From Streptomyces sp. NBC_01439 (GTDB lineage: Bacteria; Actinomycetota; Actinomycetes; Streptomycetales; Streptomycetaceae), in NCBI RefSeq assembly GCF_036227605.1, contig NZ_CP109487.1, positions 3,050,001-3,114,000 on the forward strand: DNA of 64,000 nucleotides. Reading direction: 5' to 3'. The notes beneath the pieces are model-generated. The model made no database searches, was not told where the DNA came from, and saw only the letters and a program-made list of their open reading frames with translations. This document shows, one piece after another, positions 28,701 through 38,891 of this stretch (position 1 is the stretch's first letter; every line of letters starts with the position of its first letter). A program made the position numbers and the translations under genes.

Positions 28701-29445
28701 TGAAGGCGGCCAGCTCGGCGGAGGTGCCCGGGCGCTCCACGGGTTCCGGCCCGTCCGGGGGGACATGGGCGCCGAGCGTGGTCGCGGTCAGTTCCAGCGC
28801 CCCGGCGAGGTTCAGGTCGGCGCCGTGGCCGGGCACGGTCGCGGCATTGCGCTCCAGCAGTGCGGTCAGGGGGCCGTCCGGGTCGGCGTCGGCCGCTGCC
28901 CGCAGGGCCACCGCGAATCCTCCGGAGCGGTGTTCCGCCCGCAGGGCGGTGCCCACCACCGCGAGCACCGCTCCGGTCCCGGCGTCGAGCACCGGGCCCC
29001 CGCAGGCCTCCCCTCCCAGCAGCAGTGCGTCCCGGCCGTCGGTGCCGATCGCCAGCTCCACGGCCGCGCCCCCGGGCACCGCGTGGGACCGGTCCGCCGC
29101 CAGGTAGCTGACCTGCACGCTTCCCAGTACCCGCGCCTGCCGCCATCCCCGCGCGGGCAGCCGTACGTAGGTACCGGGATCGATCGCCTCGCGCAGCGCC
29201 ACCGGGAGCGGTCGCATCCCGAGTCCGTCGGTCCGTACCAGCGCCAGCGCGAGCCCCGGCAGGGCGGTCACGTCCGCCGCGTCGGCCAGCCAGGTCCGCC
29301 CGGCGGGTCCCGGGGCGCGGAGCACCACCCGGGTCAGCCCGTCGACGGCCTCGTGACCGGTGACCACCGTCCCGCGGTCGTCGGCGACGAATCCGCTGCC
29401 GCGCACCCGCCCGGCGGGATCGCAGATTTGGACGAGCTCCGCCAT
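25798..29445 (-). CDS. Chymotrypsin-like domain fused to STAND NTPase
   Basis: This is a 1215-residue soluble protein. Residues 1-185 look like a chymotrypsin-fold protease: SGFVADDRGTVVTGHEAV places H31, LALVRTD places D73, and the nucleophile site reads EACGGP, so Cys148 replaces the usual Ser. A NACHT/STAND-type NTPase follows with Walker A GDPGTGRTT at 260-268 (Arg266 instead of Lys) and Walker B LLVVLDAPEE at 441-450. Between these motifs lies an Arg/Pro-rich insert. Residues ~600-1215 are Leu/Ala/Arg-rich helical repeats. Protease plus STAND plus repeats resembles signal-triggered conflict proteins; the trigger and targets are unknown. ATG at 29445 has GGGAG upstream. Confidence 0.75.
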   Translation of the reverse strand: MAELVQICDPAGRVRGSGFVADDRGTVVTGHEAVDGLTRVVLRAPGPAGRTWLADAADVTALPGLALALVRTDGLGMRPLPVALREAIDPGTYVRLPARGWRQARVLGSVQVSYLAADRSHAVPGGAAVELAIGTDGRDALLLGGEACGGPVLDAGTGAVLAVVGTALRAEHRSGGFAVALRAAADADPDGPLTALLERNAATVPGHGADLNLAGALELTATTLGAHVPPDGPEPVERPGTSAELAAFTTGDRPVLGLVGDPGTGRTTVLAALAVRRARGACPAPTLWLRGADLRATDTSLADAATRALTEAARIVAAAHASGGARCVSGRPPATAGADRVPEPFSLPDAGQRAGSGGAGCVSGRSPQGAERTAARPSDPSSRSVPEETPRRAPGPAGTPPAPRTQLEPGPGGTTPPERRSQPSGAAAHLAHVVARAGRPLLVVLDAPEEMPPELAHRLGPWTTATAQWLHATGTRLVVAARPEYWEGAGALYPPAALHTPARPARRLPPALPLADLDATEAETARARLGIPADAVREADACHPLTLHLLAGVRAAEVTAGRPGRDEVFAAHVDLLCLRTAVRIAAAGADAGGAQVHGPGVKRLAARVAGRVHEAARRALGPGQGQLDRASFEELFPWRTGWASAVLTEGLLVPAGPGYRFAHEELSDWIQAGHLDVPTALGLLVHGPAEPGPPVPRHRIGPVLEALRRLAPDRLRGELTGLVHRLNRFTEEPERATPDRAWWAARLLRETLLRAPDARPHLPVLHALAEHVARAGPGEFGGWFWNRLRLPEPDRLDLLRRLLPADPAEAVPGDRYLDAAARRLARDPQRAQPLLCAWFTDGRRLRGRPGATVATAAQALLHTHRGLAVDDLTEALVTAAHPRADELLAVLAEEEPSALCRAVDRWAHDERPGRRVAAATYGLATAPHVRTPGDRELLRHAAQMLLARPADATLHASALAILLRDPQARGRYLPDALACFRDSVIGSRLPAAALVAALPVLPDPGEVFAALRARADGEVVRALAALTTPGLARRAGDLVREHLARNPGDAPHAAFFVDRRLDQGPAAALVVRPLVLELLLGAPAVVRSALAVVLAAPGCEASHPLRGELADTLLREEVDPQVLDAFLGAVAAGASGRAEDRTRELLRRTGRQLLRAPGGAAVFERRTVELARAEPAFGALVARWQATAEAEAAALLGPSARRTVETLSRAAADVT
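28352..28482. repeat. 29-bp direct repeat within the STAND gene
   Basis: Two copies (28352-28380 and 28454-28482) match at 28 of 29 bases. They encode similar Gly-Ala-Cys-Val-Ser-Gly-Arg patches in the low-complexity insert between Walker A and Walker B, suggesting the insert grew by duplication. Confidence 0.8.
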
Positions 29446-29630
29446 GGCCGCACCACTCCCCGCACTGCTCCCGCGCAACGCCCCGTGCTCACGACGGTAG
29501 GCAGGTGAAGATCAGCACGAAAAGCACGCGAGGCGAAAGCGCCCCCTTGCGCTCCCTCCATCACTCCGAGCGCCTGCTCGGACGGGTGAATAGAGGGGCC
29601 CGGGTGGATAGAGACCTACCCGAGGGGGGT

Positions 29631-29674
29631 CGTGGAGCGGTGAGCGGCAGTCCATGTGCGCTCACCGCTCCACG
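29631..29674 (-). terminator. truB terminator
   Basis: A perfect 16-bp stem, CGTGGAGCGGTGAGCG (29631-29646) with CGCTCACCGCTCCACG (29659-29674), has a 12-base loop. It lies 14 bp after the truB stop and closes the rimP-to-truB operon. Confidence 0.85.
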
Positions 29675-29688
29675 TCAACACCCGGTCG

Positions 29689-30597
29689 TCAGGCGAAGAC
29701 CGCGAGGGACTTCGCCTTTCCGTTCTTGTTCTCGACGAGCCCGAGCAGCTGCCCCTGCGGCCCGAAGACCGCGACCGTGCGGCCGGCCTCGTACTCCTGC
29801 GGCATGTCGATCCGCACGCCGTTGGCGAGCAGCGAGGCCCGCCGGGCGTCCAGGTCCCAGCGCGGGAAGGCCGCGGCTGCGGCCTCGCCGATGGGCATGA
29901 CGGTCAGCTCCTCCTGGAGCTGGTCCAGGGTCCGTGCCTTGTCGAGCTTGTACGGGCCCACCCGCGTGCGGCGCAGCGCGGTCAGGTGCCCGCCGACGCC
30001 GAGGTCGGCGCCCAGGTCACGGGCGAGGGCCCGGATGTACGTACCGCTGGAGCAGACGACGGAGACGACGAGCTCGACGACCTTCGTGCCGTCCTCGGCC
30101 TCCGCCTCGCGCATGTCGTACACCTGGAACGACGAGATGGTCACCGGCCGGGCCGGGATCTCGAAGTCCTCGCCGTCGCGGGCGCGCTTGTAGGAGCGCA
30201 CCCCCTTGATCTTGATGGCACTGACCTTGGACGGGACCTGCATGATCTCGCCGGACAGCTTGGCGATGCCCGCGTCCACGGCTTCCCGGGTGACCCCGGT
30301 GGCGTCCGTGGAGGAGGTGATCTCGCCCTCGGCGTCGTCCGTCAGGGTGTCCTGGCCCAGGCGGATCGTGCCGAGGTACTCCTTCTCCGTGAGCGCGAGG
30401 TGGCCGAGGAGCTTGGTGGCCTTCTCCACGCCCAGGACCAGCACGCCGGTCGCCATCGGGTCGAGCGTGCCGGCGTGGCCGACGCGGCGGGTCTTGGCGA
30501 TCCCCCGCATCTTGGCGACCACGTCGTGCGAAGTGAAGCCGGACGGCTTGTCGACGATGACAAGACCGTCCGGAGTCTTCCCTGCGTTGTTGCTCAT
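29689..30597 (-). CDS. truB: tRNA pseudouridine-55 synthase
   Basis: TruB converts U55 in the T-loop of tRNAs to pseudouridine. The 302-residue protein has the catalytic aspartate D46 in HAGTLDPMATG, the LDKPSG-like entry VDKPSGFTSHDV, and a C-terminal PUA-like part. ATG at 30597 overlaps the rbfA stop (ATGA), showing coupling. It is the last gene of the nusA-infB operon as seen here and ends at a strong terminator. Confidence 0.96.
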   Translation of the reverse strand: MSNNAGKTPDGLVIVDKPSGFTSHDVVAKMRGIAKTRRVGHAGTLDPMATGVLVLGVEKATKLLGHLALTEKEYLGTIRLGQDTLTDDAEGEITSSTDATGVTREAVDAGIAKLSGEIMQVPSKVSAIKIKGVRSYKRARDGEDFEIPARPVTISSFQVYDMREAEAEDGTKVVELVVSVVCSSGTYIRALARDLGADLGVGGHLTALRRTRVGPYKLDKARTLDQLQEELTVMPIGEAAAAAFPRWDLDARRASLLANGVRIDMPQEYEAGRTVAVFGPQGQLLGLVENKNGKAKSLAVFA

Positions 30598-31046
30598 TCC
30601 GCGGCTGCGTCCTCGTCGTCCTCGTCGCCCGGCTTCTTGTACGGGTCGGCGTCGCCGGCGTACTGCGCGCCGGAGGACACCTCGCGCACCTGGGCGTCGG
30701 AGGTCCGCGCCTTTTCGAGGAGGTCCTCGATGGTCTTGGCGTTCTCCGGGAGTGCGTCCGCCACGAAGGTCAGGGTGGGCGTGAACTTGGTGCCCGCCGC
30801 CCGGCCGACCGCGGAGCGCAGTACGCCCTTGGCGCTCTCCAGGCCCGCTGCCGCGCTGGCGCGGTCCTCGTCGTCACCGTAGACCGTGTAGAAGACCGTG
30901 GCCTCCCGCAGGTCGCCGGTGACCCGGGTGTCCGTGATGGTCACGTGCGTACCGAGGCGGGGGTCCTTGACTCCGCGCTGCAGCTTCTCCGCCACCACCT
31001 CCCGGATGAGGTCCGCCAGCTTCTTCGCCCGCGCATTGTCGGCCAC
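30594..31046 (-). CDS. rbfA: Ribosome-binding factor A
   Basis: RbfA is a KH-like assembly factor that helps mature the 30S subunit at the 16S 5' end. The 150-residue protein begins MADNARAKKLADLIREVVAE and contains TITDTRVTGDLREATVFYTV, the family signature. The tail is acidic (DEDDEDAAAE), typical of actinobacterial members. It overlaps truB by four bases and follows the DUF503 gene by 28 bp. Confidence 0.96.
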   Translation of the reverse strand: MADNARAKKLADLIREVVAEKLQRGVKDPRLGTHVTITDTRVTGDLREATVFYTVYGDDEDRASAAAGLESAKGVLRSAVGRAAGTKFTPTLTFVADALPENAKTIEDLLEKARTSDAQVREVSSGAQYAGDADPYKKPGDEDDEDAAAE

Positions 31047-31074
31047 TGGTCCGTCTCCTTCTTATGTCTTGCTA

Positions 31075-31368
31075 TCAGTCTTCATCACCGTGGAGGCGCC
31101 GTCGTACGGACAGCAGCTCCACTTCCGGACGCGCCGCGACCAGCCGCTCGCAGCGGTCGAGCACGTCCGAGAGGAACCCCGCGTCCCCACTCACCAGAGC
31201 GACCCCTACCCGGGCCCTGCGGTGCAGGTCCTGGTCGCCCACTTCAGCCGCGCTCACGGAGAACTTGCGTTGGAGCTCGGCCACGATGGGCCGGACCACG
31301 GAGCGTTTCTCCTTCAGCGAGTGAACGTCGCCGAGGAGCAGATCGAAGGACAGAGTCCCCACGTACAT
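31075..31368 (-). CDS. DUF503/YlxP-like protein
   Basis: This 97-residue protein is of the DUF503 family, typical of the nusA-infB operon in Gram-positive bacteria and often called YlxP. The hallmark start MYVGTLSFDLLLGDVHSLKEK is followed by VVRPIVAELQRKFSVSAAEV. Function is not established; a small ribosome- or RNA-related role is suggested by genomic position. It lies between infB and rbfA, after the infB terminator-like hairpin. Confidence 0.92.
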   Translation of the reverse strand: MYVGTLSFDLLLGDVHSLKEKRSVVRPIVAELQRKFSVSAAEVGDQDLHRRARVGVALVSGDAGFLSDVLDRCERLVAARPEVELLSVRRRLHGDED

Positions 31369-31452
31369 GCAGTTCCGGATGTCCCGCCGGTGCGGGTTCG
31401 GTGGCCTGCCGGCCGTCGCTCGGCAGGGTCACCAGAACCGTACACGCAACGG

Positions 31453-31491
31453 CCGGGGCCGATCGACGGATATTCCGCCGACCGGCCCCGG
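31453..31491 (-). terminator. Hairpin after infB
   Basis: CCGGGGCCG (31453-31461) pairs with CGGCCCCGG (31483-31491), with a further imperfect inner stem around TAT, 38 bp past the infB stop. It probably reduces transcription from infB into the DUF503-rbfA-truB part. Confidence 0.6.
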
Positions 31492-31528
31492 TGTGACGAG
31501 CTACGACACGGTGCGATGTGCCCCGCGC

Positions 31529-34648
<3,120 letters not shown>

Positions 34649-34685
34649 TTCGCTCCTTTTAGGTCCGGGTTACGCCGGACCGTCG

Positions 34686-34730
34686 CTACTTCATGGGCGT
34701 ACTCATCGCGTACTCATCGAGTGCTCATCG
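34686..34730 (-). promoter_or_regulatory. infB leader with overlapping mini-ORFs
   Basis: Three 11-base units (34698-34730) repeat in the infB 5' region. Read on the minus strand they create MSTR-stop at 34728-34714, MSTR-stop at 34717-34703 and MSTPMK-stop at 34706-34686. Each mini-ORF's stop overlaps the next start as ATGA. The last ends about 37 nt before infB. Translation of these is unproven. Confidence 0.45.
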
Positions 34731-34797
34731 CAATCTCGACCTACTTCCAACTCGCGAGGTACCTGACCGCACGGGGTATCCGTGCCGTACTACTTCT

Positions 34798-35085
34798 TTA
34801 CGGTGTGGCCCCGGCCTCACGGGCCACGGCATTGCGCAGGTTCTCCGTGTCGAGCGCTCCGGCGGACCGAAGGGCCCGGGGGAACGCACGGCGGCGAATC
34901 GCCTGGTCGAGGCAGACCACGGCGGGGTGCACGTAAGCACCCCGTCCCGGCCGCGTACCGCGTGGATCGGGGACGCATGCGTCCCCGTCCGCCACGACGC
35001 GCAGCAGATCGTTCTTGGCCGCTCGCTCCCGACACCCCACACAGGTGCGTTCGGGGCATGCGCGGGCTTGCGTCCGGCCAGACAC
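34798..35085 (-). CDS. YlxR family RNA-binding protein
   Basis: This small basic protein of 95 residues belongs to the DUF448/YlxR family. The signature is PERTCVGCRERAAKNDLLRVV near the start and GRGAYVHPAVVCLDQAI in the middle. YlxR proteins bind RNA, and in B. subtilis the family has been linked to RNase P. The GTG at 35085 is preceded by GAGGTAG and gives the usual VSGRTQARACPERT. It lies between nusA and infB, separated from nusA by 145 bp containing a hairpin. Confidence 0.92.
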   Translation of the reverse strand: MSGRTQARACPERTCVGCRERAAKNDLLRVVADGDACVPDPRGTRPGRGAYVHPAVVCLDQAIRRRAFPRALRSAGALDTENLRNAVAREAGATP

Positions 35086-35200
35086 GCCTAAGTCTACCTC
35101 CCCGCACCGACCTCTCCCCCGGCACGTCGCGGGGGAAAGATCGAACGGTTGTCGTGTTGTCTTGTATCCGCTGCCGGAGCAGCGGCCGTGCACCCTGTCT

Positions 35201-35224
35201 ACCCTCCGGGGAAGCCCGGAGGGT
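35201..35224 (-). terminator. Hairpin between nusA and ylxR
   Basis: A perfect 10-bp stem, ACCCTCCGGG (35201-35210) with CCCGGAGGGT (35215-35224), has a 4-base loop and starts 7 bp past the nusA stop. It looks like an intrinsic terminator or attenuator inside the operon. Confidence 0.7.
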
Positions 35225-35230
35225 ACCGGT

Positions 35231-36241
35231 TTATTCCCCGGCCCGGCCCCGGTCGGCGTCCGGGGACGCCTCGGTGTCGGGACGGATGTCGATGCGCCAG
35301 CCGGTGAGCCGCGCGGCGAGGCGGGCGTTCTGGCCTTCCTTGCCGATGGCCAGCGACAGCTGGTAGTCCGGAACGGTCACCCGGGCGGACCGGGAGTCCC
35401 AGTCGACGACCTCGACCTTGCTCACCCGGGCGGGTGACAGCGCGTTCGCGACCATCTCCGCCGGGTCGTCCGACCAGTCGACGATGTCGATCTTCTCGCC
35501 GTGCAGTTCGGCCATCACGTTGCGCACGCGGCTGCCCATCGGGCCGATGCAGGCACCCTTCGGGTTCAGGCCCGAACGGGTGGACCGGACGGCGATCTTG
35601 GTGCGGTGACCGGCCTCACGGGCGATCGCCGAGATCTCGACGCTGCCGTCGGCGATCTCCGGGACCTCCAGCGAGAAGAGCTTCTTCACGAGGTTGGGGT
35701 GGGTCCGCGAAAGGGTCACGGACGGACCGCGGACGCCCTTCGCCACCCGCACGACGTACGCCTTCAGGCGCAGACCGTGCGTGTACTCCTCGCCGGGCAC
35801 CTGCTCCTGCACCGGCAGGATGGCTTCCAGCTTGCCGATGTCGACGAGGACGTTCTTGGGGTCCTTGCCCTGCTGGACGACGCCGGTGATGACGTCGCCC
35901 TCACGGCCGGCGAACTCGCCGAAGGTCAGGTCGTCCTCGGCGTCGCGCAGACGCTGCAGGATCACCTGCTTGGCGGTCGTCGCGGCGATCCGGCCGAAGT
36001 CCGACGGGGTGTCGTCGAACTCCTTGGGCTCCTGCCCCTCTTCGAGGTCCCTCGGGTCTTCCGTCGCCCACACGACCACGTGACCGTTGGTGCGGTCCAG
36101 CACGACGCGAGCGCGGCGGAAGCTCCCCTCGGTCCGGTGGTACGCGATGAGGAGGGCCGACTCGATCGCCTCGACGAGCAGGTCGAAGGAGATCTCCTTC
36201 TCCCGGACCAGACCCCGCAGGGCACTCATGTCGATGTCCAC
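35231..36241 (-). CDS. nusA: Transcription termination/antitermination factor NusA
   Basis: NusA binds RNA polymerase and nascent RNA to modulate pausing, termination and rRNA antitermination. The 336-residue protein has the N-terminal polymerase-binding domain, an S1 domain and two KH domains ([14 protein letters not shown] and [19 protein letters not shown]). It lacks the C-terminal acidic repeats of E. coli NusA, as is normal in actinobacteria. It begins 2 bp after rimP ends, so the two are coupled. Confidence 0.97.
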   Translation of the reverse strand: MDIDMSALRGLVREKEISFDLLVEAIESALLIAYHRTEGSFRRARVVLDRTNGHVVVWATEDPRDLEEGQEPKEFDDTPSDFGRIAATTAKQVILQRLRDAEDDLTFGEFAGREGDVITGVVQQGKDPKNVLVDIGKLEAILPVQEQVPGEEYTHGLRLKAYVVRVAKGVRGPSVTLSRTHPNLVKKLFSLEVPEIADGSVEISAIAREAGHRTKIAVRSTRSGLNPKGACIGPMGSRVRNVMAELHGEKIDIVDWSDDPAEMVANALSPARVSKVEVVDWDSRSARVTVPDYQLSLAIGKEGQNARLAARLTGWRIDIRPDTEASPDADRGRAGE

Positions 36242-36243
36242 GG

Positions 36244-36756
36244 CTACGCCTCCTCTTCCTTCTTGTCCTTGCGGTTGAACTCGATCTCGACACGCGCCTT
36301 GGCGATGTCGGTGAATGCGATGCGGCGGGCGGTCGCCTTGCGGCCCTTCACGCCCGGCACTTCGAGGTCCAGGCCCTCGTCGTCGACGTCGAGGATCCGG
36401 GCGACCAGTTCCCCGGCACCCTTCTCGCCCTCGGCGGACAGCTGGAACTTCACAAGGCGACCGATGGCCCGTACGTAGTGACGGTGCTCGGTCAGCGGGC
36501 GGTCGGCGCCCGGCGAGCTGACTTCGAGGACGTACTCGTCCTCACCCATCACATCGGTTTCGTCGAGCTTGTCGGAGACCTCGCGACTCAGCTCGGCACA
36601 CGCGTCCAGCTCCACGCCCTCGTCGGAGTCCACGATGATCCGCAGCATCCGGCGCTTGCCCGCCCGCGACATCTCGATCTCTTCGAGGTCCAGGCCCTTG
36701 GCGGCGACGAGCGGCTCCAGCAGTCCGCGCAGCCTGTCGCTCTGGGTGGTGCTCAT
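36244..36756 (-). CDS. rimP: Ribosome maturation factor RimP
   Basis: RimP aids 30S assembly. The 170-residue protein has the N-terminal alpha/beta domain ([21 protein letters not shown]) and the C-terminal SH3-like domain. The signature [11 protein letters not shown] is in the middle, and the tail is Lys/Glu-rich. ATG at 36756 has GAGGAG upstream. It is the first gene of the nusA-infB operon and divergent from the lipoprotein gene; 167 bp separate them. I found no convincing promoter there. Confidence 0.95.
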   Translation of the reverse strand: MSTTQSDRLRGLLEPLVAAKGLDLEEIEMSRAGKRRMLRIIVDSDEGVELDACAELSREVSDKLDETDVMGEDEYVLEVSSPGADRPLTEHRHYVRAIGRLVKFQLSAEGEKGAGELVARILDVDDEGLDLEVPGVKGRKATARRIAFTDIAKARVEIEFNRKDKKEEEA

Positions 36757-36923
36757 CCGGGTGACTCCTCGGCCGCGTGTGCTGTTGTGGTTTCCGTCGT
36801 GTGTCAGGTCAAAGGGTATCCGGTGTCGGAGGGTGTTGCCGTCCGCCCTGTGGACAGGGCCCCGGGTACCGTGATCACACCTTGCCCCGCCACCTGCCCC
36901 GCCATCACCCGGAGGACGTCGCC

Positions 36924-37466
36924 GTGTCCTGGACCCCGCCTTCGAGACCCTCGCGCAGGACCCTGCTCGCCGGTGTGGCCGGCGCGGCCGGCGCCGCGCT
37001 GCTGACCGGGTGTTCCGGCGACCTCCCGACCGGCGCCGCCCTGACGATTCCACTCGAACGGCGGATGCGGGAGACGGCCGTTCGTGACAGCACGCGGCTG
37101 CTGGAACGTTACGACGCCACGGCGGCCGCCCATCCGGCCCTGGCCGCGCGGCTCGCTCCGCTGCGCGCCGCCGTCGCCGCCCACGCCGCGGCCCTGTCCC
37201 CCACCCGTACGGCACCGCCGTCCCCCTCCCCGTCCCCGTCCGGCGGTACGGGGGCCGCCGCGCCCGCGGCGAGCGGCGATCCGGTGCCGCCGAAGCCCGA
37301 CGAGGCCCTGACCGCGCTCGCGGACGCCGAGCGGAGCCTGTCCGAGTCCCGGACCATCGACCTGGCCGGCGCCCCCGGGGAGCTGGCCCGGCTGCTGGCG
37401 TCGGTGGCCGCCTGCGGCGCCGTACACGCGTACCTGCTGACCTCGACCCCCGGAGCCACCTCGTGA
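36924..37466 (+). CDS. Putative Tat-exported lipoprotein
   Basis: The 180-residue protein begins with a twin-arginine-like signal (PSRRTLLAG) and a lipobox (LLTGC, Cys near residue 31). It should therefore be a lipid-anchored protein on the outer face of the membrane. The mature part is alanine-rich and helical, with a Ser/Pro linker near the middle. GTG at 36924 has GGAGGA upstream. It overlaps the ferritin-like gene by four bases (GTGA). Helix composition suggests it may share the four-helix fold of its neighbour. Function is unknown. Confidence 0.8.
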   Translation: MSWTPPSRPSRRTLLAGVAGAAGAALLTGCSGDLPTGAALTIPLERRMRETAVRDSTRLLERYDATAAAHPALAARLAPLRAAVAAHAAALSPTRTAPPSPSPSPSGGTGAAAPAASGDPVPPKPDEALTALADAERSLSESRTIDLAGAPGELARLLASVAACGAVHAYLLTSTPGATS

Positions 37467-37930
37467 AGCCCGAACCCTCCCCCGCCGGCCGGGTCCTGGA
37501 CGCCGCCCAGGCCGCGCTCGCCGCCGAGCACGCGGCCGCGTACGGCTACGGGGTGATCGGTGCCCGGTCCGCCGGTGCCCGTGCCGCGCAGGCCCGGGAG
37601 GCGTACGGCGGGCACCTCGCTCGGCGCGACGCGCTCGCCCGGACCGTACGGGAGCTGGGCGGCGCGCCCCGGCCCGCGGAGGCCGCGTACGCCCTGCCGT
37701 TCGAGGTCCGCGGCCCGGCCGACGCCGAGCGGCTGGCCGCCGAGATCGAGGACCGGGTGGCCGGCGCGTACTCCGATCTGGTGCGCGCGGCAGAGGGTCC
37801 GCTGCGCCGCGAGGCGGCCGACGCGCTGAGCGCGGCGGCAGTGCGCGCGGCACGCTGGCGTGGTGTCGGCGTAGCCTTCCCTGGGCTCACGGAACGCGCT
37901 GACGAGGCGCAACGGGCCCAGCACAGCTGA
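37463..37930 (+). CDS. Ferritin-like domain protein (DUF4439 type)
   Basis: The 155-residue helical protein has the pattern AAQAALAAEHAAAYGYGVIG, with later RDAL and EIEDRVAGAYSDL segments. This fits the small ferritin-like DUF4439 family common in actinobacteria. Glutamate/histidine pairs (AEHAA) could bind metal, but a full di-iron ligand set is not obvious. The start overlaps the lipoprotein stop. No signal peptide is seen, so it should be cytoplasmic. Confidence 0.82.
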   Translation: MKPEPSPAGRVLDAAQAALAAEHAAAYGYGVIGARSAGARAAQAREAYGGHLARRDALARTVRELGGAPRPAEAAYALPFEVRGPADAERLAAEIEDRVAGAYSDLVRAAEGPLRREAADALSAAAVRAARWRGVGVAFPGLTERADEAQRAQHS

Positions 37931-37946
37931 AAGGGACCACGCACGC

Positions 37947-38849
37947 ATGGCTTTCGAACCGCCGCAGCGGCTTGTACGGGCGCTCGGCGAGATGCCGGAA
38001 TCGGCGCAGGACACGGACTGGCTGGGGCAGTTGCCCCGACTCGCCGAGGCCGCGCTGTCCCGGCGCGGGGTGGAGGCCCGGCGGGTGCAGGCCCCGGGCG
38101 GCCGCAGCAGCCTGGTGGTCCTCGTCACGTACGCCGACGGGACCCCGGCCGCGCTGAAACTGGCCCCGCCGCACGCCCGGCCCGACCGCGAGTTGGCCGC
38201 GCTGGCCCACTGGGGCGGTTTCGGGGCCGTACGGGTCCTCGACTCGCGGCATCACGACGACGACGGGGCGCTGCTGCTGGAACGGCTGCACCCCGAGGTG
38301 TCCCTGCGGTCCCTGCCGGAGGCGAAGGCCCTGCTGGAGGCGAGCGGCACGCTGCGCCGGCTGTGGGTGGCGCCGCCGGCCGGGCACGGGTGGGAGACGG
38401 TGGCGGAGCGCACCGAGTGGCAGTCGGCGGCCCTGCGGGCGGCACCGGCGGAGACCCGGGCCCTGGCGGACACCGCGCTGGCGATGCGGGCGGAGCTGGT
38501 GGCGGCCCCGCCGGAGGAGCTGCTGCTGCACGGGAACTTCCGGCAGGGCAAGGTGCTGGCGGGCGAGCGGGCGCCGTGGCTGACGGTGGGCCCCGATCCG
38601 CTGGTCGGTGAGCGGGCGTACGACCTGGCGCGGCTGGTCCGCGACCGGCTGGAGGACCAGGTGGCCTCTTCGGCGGGGGCGGCGGGGGCCCGGCGCCGGG
38701 TGAACAAGCTGGCGGACGCGCTGGACGTGGACCGGGAGCGGCTGCGGGGCTGGACGCTGTTCCGGGCGGTGGAGTCGGGCAACCGCGCGCTGGCCGTCGG
38801 GCGGCGCCGGGACGCGGAGCTGCTGCTGGAGTTCGCGGCCTGGCTGTAG
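37947..38849 (+). CDS. APH-fold protein, probable pseudokinase
   Basis: The 300-residue protein has the streptomycin 6-kinase-like (APH) fold: nucleotide lysine K71 in ALKLA, and a C-lobe matching this family around residues 193-227. Where active members read HGDLHxGN and later IDP, this protein reads HGNFRQGK (195-202) and VGPDP (214-218). The catalytic Asp is thus Asn197, the metal-binding Asn is Lys202 and the DFG-equivalent Asp is Gly215. It is unlikely to phosphorylate drugs. A binding or regulatory role is inferred. AAAGGGA precedes the ATG. Confidence 0.85.
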   Translation: MAFEPPQRLVRALGEMPESAQDTDWLGQLPRLAEAALSRRGVEARRVQAPGGRSSLVVLVTYADGTPAALKLAPPHARPDRELAALAHWGGFGAVRVLDSRHHDDDGALLLERLHPEVSLRSLPEAKALLEASGTLRRLWVAPPAGHGWETVAERTEWQSAALRAAPAETRALADTALAMRAELVAAPPEELLLHGNFRQGKVLAGERAPWLTVGPDPLVGERAYDLARLVRDRLEDQVASSAGAAGARRRVNKLADALDVDRERLRGWTLFRAVESGNRALAVGRRRDAELLLEFAAWL

Positions 38850-38891
38850 GGCATACCGTAGGTAGGAAGGTATGTCCGGCAGGGGGCCGTC

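Noticed and set aside
37947..38849. Aminoglycoside resistance kinase
   Set aside because: The catalytic Asp, metal Asn and DFG-equivalent Asp are replaced, so resistance activity is improbable.
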